Shown: piece after piece, positions 63,405 to 64,000 of the stretch
Layout of the letters: every line of letters begins with the position of its first letter
How positions within the stretch are numbered: the first letter of the stretch is position 1
Source: Saprospiraceae bacterium
GTDB taxonomy: Bacteria > Bacteroidota > Bacteroidia > Chitinophagales > Saprospiraceae
Length of the DNA: 64,000 bases
Direction of reading: 5' to 3'
Assembly: GCA_016715985.1 (NCBI GenBank)
Contig: JADJXD010000001.1
Span: 4,216,001-4,280,000 of the forward strand
Notes under the pieces: generated by a model
What the model saw: the letters and a program-made list of their open reading frames with translations, nothing else
Database searches by the model: none
What the model was told of the DNA's origin: nothing
Made by a program: the position numbers and the translations under genes

Positions 63405-63563
63405 AAATATTAATACGATACGCATATTGGCTTTGGAAGTGATAAGAATCATGTTTTTTTCTGATGATGGTCATCTGTTCGGGTCAAATTTAAACCAAAC
63501 TTTGCAACTTCTTTCAGATAGGCAGACACCCGGTTTTTTGTTTGTACATTTTCTGATTTGAAA

Positions 63564-63571
63564 TATCTTTG
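63564..63571 (+). promoter_or_regulatory. -7 box (TATCTTTG) for the CoA-transferase gene
   Basis: Matches TAnnTTTG; it lies 50 bases before the ATG at 63622 and 160 bases beyond the insertion sequence, which therefore leaves this promoter intact. Confidence 0.5.
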
Positions 63572-63621
63572 ATAATTATACGAGCATACTCTTTTGACAG
63601 ACAACACACAAAATATTGAAA

Positions 63622-64000
63622 ATGATCGAAAAATGGATGACTGCTGATGAGGCGGTAAAAAAAGTTAAAAGTGGGGATAGAGTGTTTTTGCAGGGAAGTG
63701 CAGCGACACCTATCCACCTGATTAAAGCGCTGATTGCTAGAAAATCTGATTTGCAAAACGTTGAATTGCTGAGTATCTCGACTTTAGGAAAGGATGTCTT
63801 TAGTGATCCGGATTTCGGTAAGCACTTTTATATTAATTCATTGTTTGTATCAGACAATATCAGGAGTTTGGTCAACAGCCATTATGGTAGTTATGTACCT
63901 GTTTTTTTGAGTGAAATTCCTATATTATTTGATAACAAAATACTGGAGCTTGATGTGGCTTTTGTTCATATTTCGCCACCGGATAAGCATGGTTTTTGTT
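63622..64000 (+). CDS. Acetyl-CoA hydrolase/transferase family protein, 5' part
   Basis: An open frame from ATG 63622 running off the window end (126 codons visible). The N-terminus MIEKWMTADEAVKKVKSGDR and the GSAATPIHLIKALIAR block, then LDVAFVHISPPDKHGF, match the N-terminal domain of 4-hydroxybutyrate/acetate CoA-transferases (the PPDxHGxC motif precedes the CoA-binding region). The catalytic Glu lies in the part outside the window, so the exact reaction cannot be given. Confidence 0.8.
   Translation, partial: MIEKWMTADEAVKKVKSGDRVFLQGSAATPIHLIKALIARKSDLQNVELLSISTLGKDVFSDPDFGKHFYINSLFVSDNIRSLVNSHYGSYVPVFLSEIPILFDNKILELDVAFVHISPPDKHGFC

Larger units (their letters stand above)
62411..63412 (+). 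repeat. 8-bp target-site duplication around the insertion sequence
   Basis: Direct copies of AAATATTA at 62411-62418 and 63405-63412 directly flank the element ends, as expected for an IS1595-family insertion. Confidence 0.85.

Noticed and set aside
1..64000. CRISPR arrays, tRNA and rRNA genes
   Set aside because: No regularly spaced direct repeats and no cloverleaf or rRNA-like sequence were recognised by eye.

Overview
The window looks like chromosomal DNA of a free-living Bacteroidota bacterium, most plausibly from the Saprospirales/Chitinophagales side. The pointers are a SusC/SusD pair, a GldB-type gliding lipoprotein, DUF4837 and DUF4105 proteins, C-terminal type IX secretion (T9SS) sorting-like tails, MlaE/MlaF, BshC (bacillithiol), MqnC (futalosine menaquinone route), AT-rich intergenic DNA and repeated TAnnTTTG promoter boxes upstream of genes. 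No rRNA, tRNA or CRISPR array was seen.

Layout. 1-10.2 kb: secreted BNR-repeat protein, DUF4837 lipoprotein, GldB-like lipoprotein, another lipoprotein, dnaK and a thiolase. 10.2-14.8 kb: a very AT-rich accessory stretch with an unknown membrane-anchored protein, a 3'-truncated nucleotidyltransferase and a large WG-repeat-like secreted protein. 14.8-31.4 kb: mostly housekeeping genes on the plus strand: DUF7009-fdhD-mobA, mqnC-punA-uvrA, comF, birA (minus strand), rsfS, ftsH, priA, DUF4105-rnpA. 31.4-38.2 kb: HscA-type Hsp70, queuosine-precursor transporter, MlaF/MlaE-type ABC importer parts, an SDR oxidoreductase, a nitroreductase and superoxide dismutase. 38.2-41.9 kb: a second accessory stretch with a short orphan transcription unit, a decayed HigB/HigA toxin-antitoxin pair, an RDD-like membrane protein and small envelope proteins. 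42.1-55.6 kb: secreted and outer-membrane functions: a PQQ-type sugar dehydrogenase with a sorting tail, a SusC/SusD pair with an upstream NamZ-type (DUF1343) glycosidase and a secreted esterase, an outer-membrane barrel, and a multidomain secreted endonuclease I. 55.6-58.3 kb: a two-gene ATPase + HNH nuclease unit resembling the Septu (PtuA/PtuB) anti-phage system. 58.7-64 kb: accD, bshC, a secreted dienelactone-hydrolase-like protein, a VF530 protein, a complete but frameshifted IS1595-type insertion sequence with its target duplication, and the 5' part of a CoA-transferase cut by the window end.

How the parts fit together. The organism appears to make menaquinone by the futalosine route, make bacillithiol and use formate-dehydrogenase/molybdopterin maturation. 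It seems to export many proteins through Sec and probably T9SS, and to take up glycan-like material with SusCD. The accessory content is the Septu-like pair, the dead HigBA locus, the IS copy, the truncated nucleotidyltransferase and the short orphan transcript. All functions are inferred from motifs read by eye; no database search was run.
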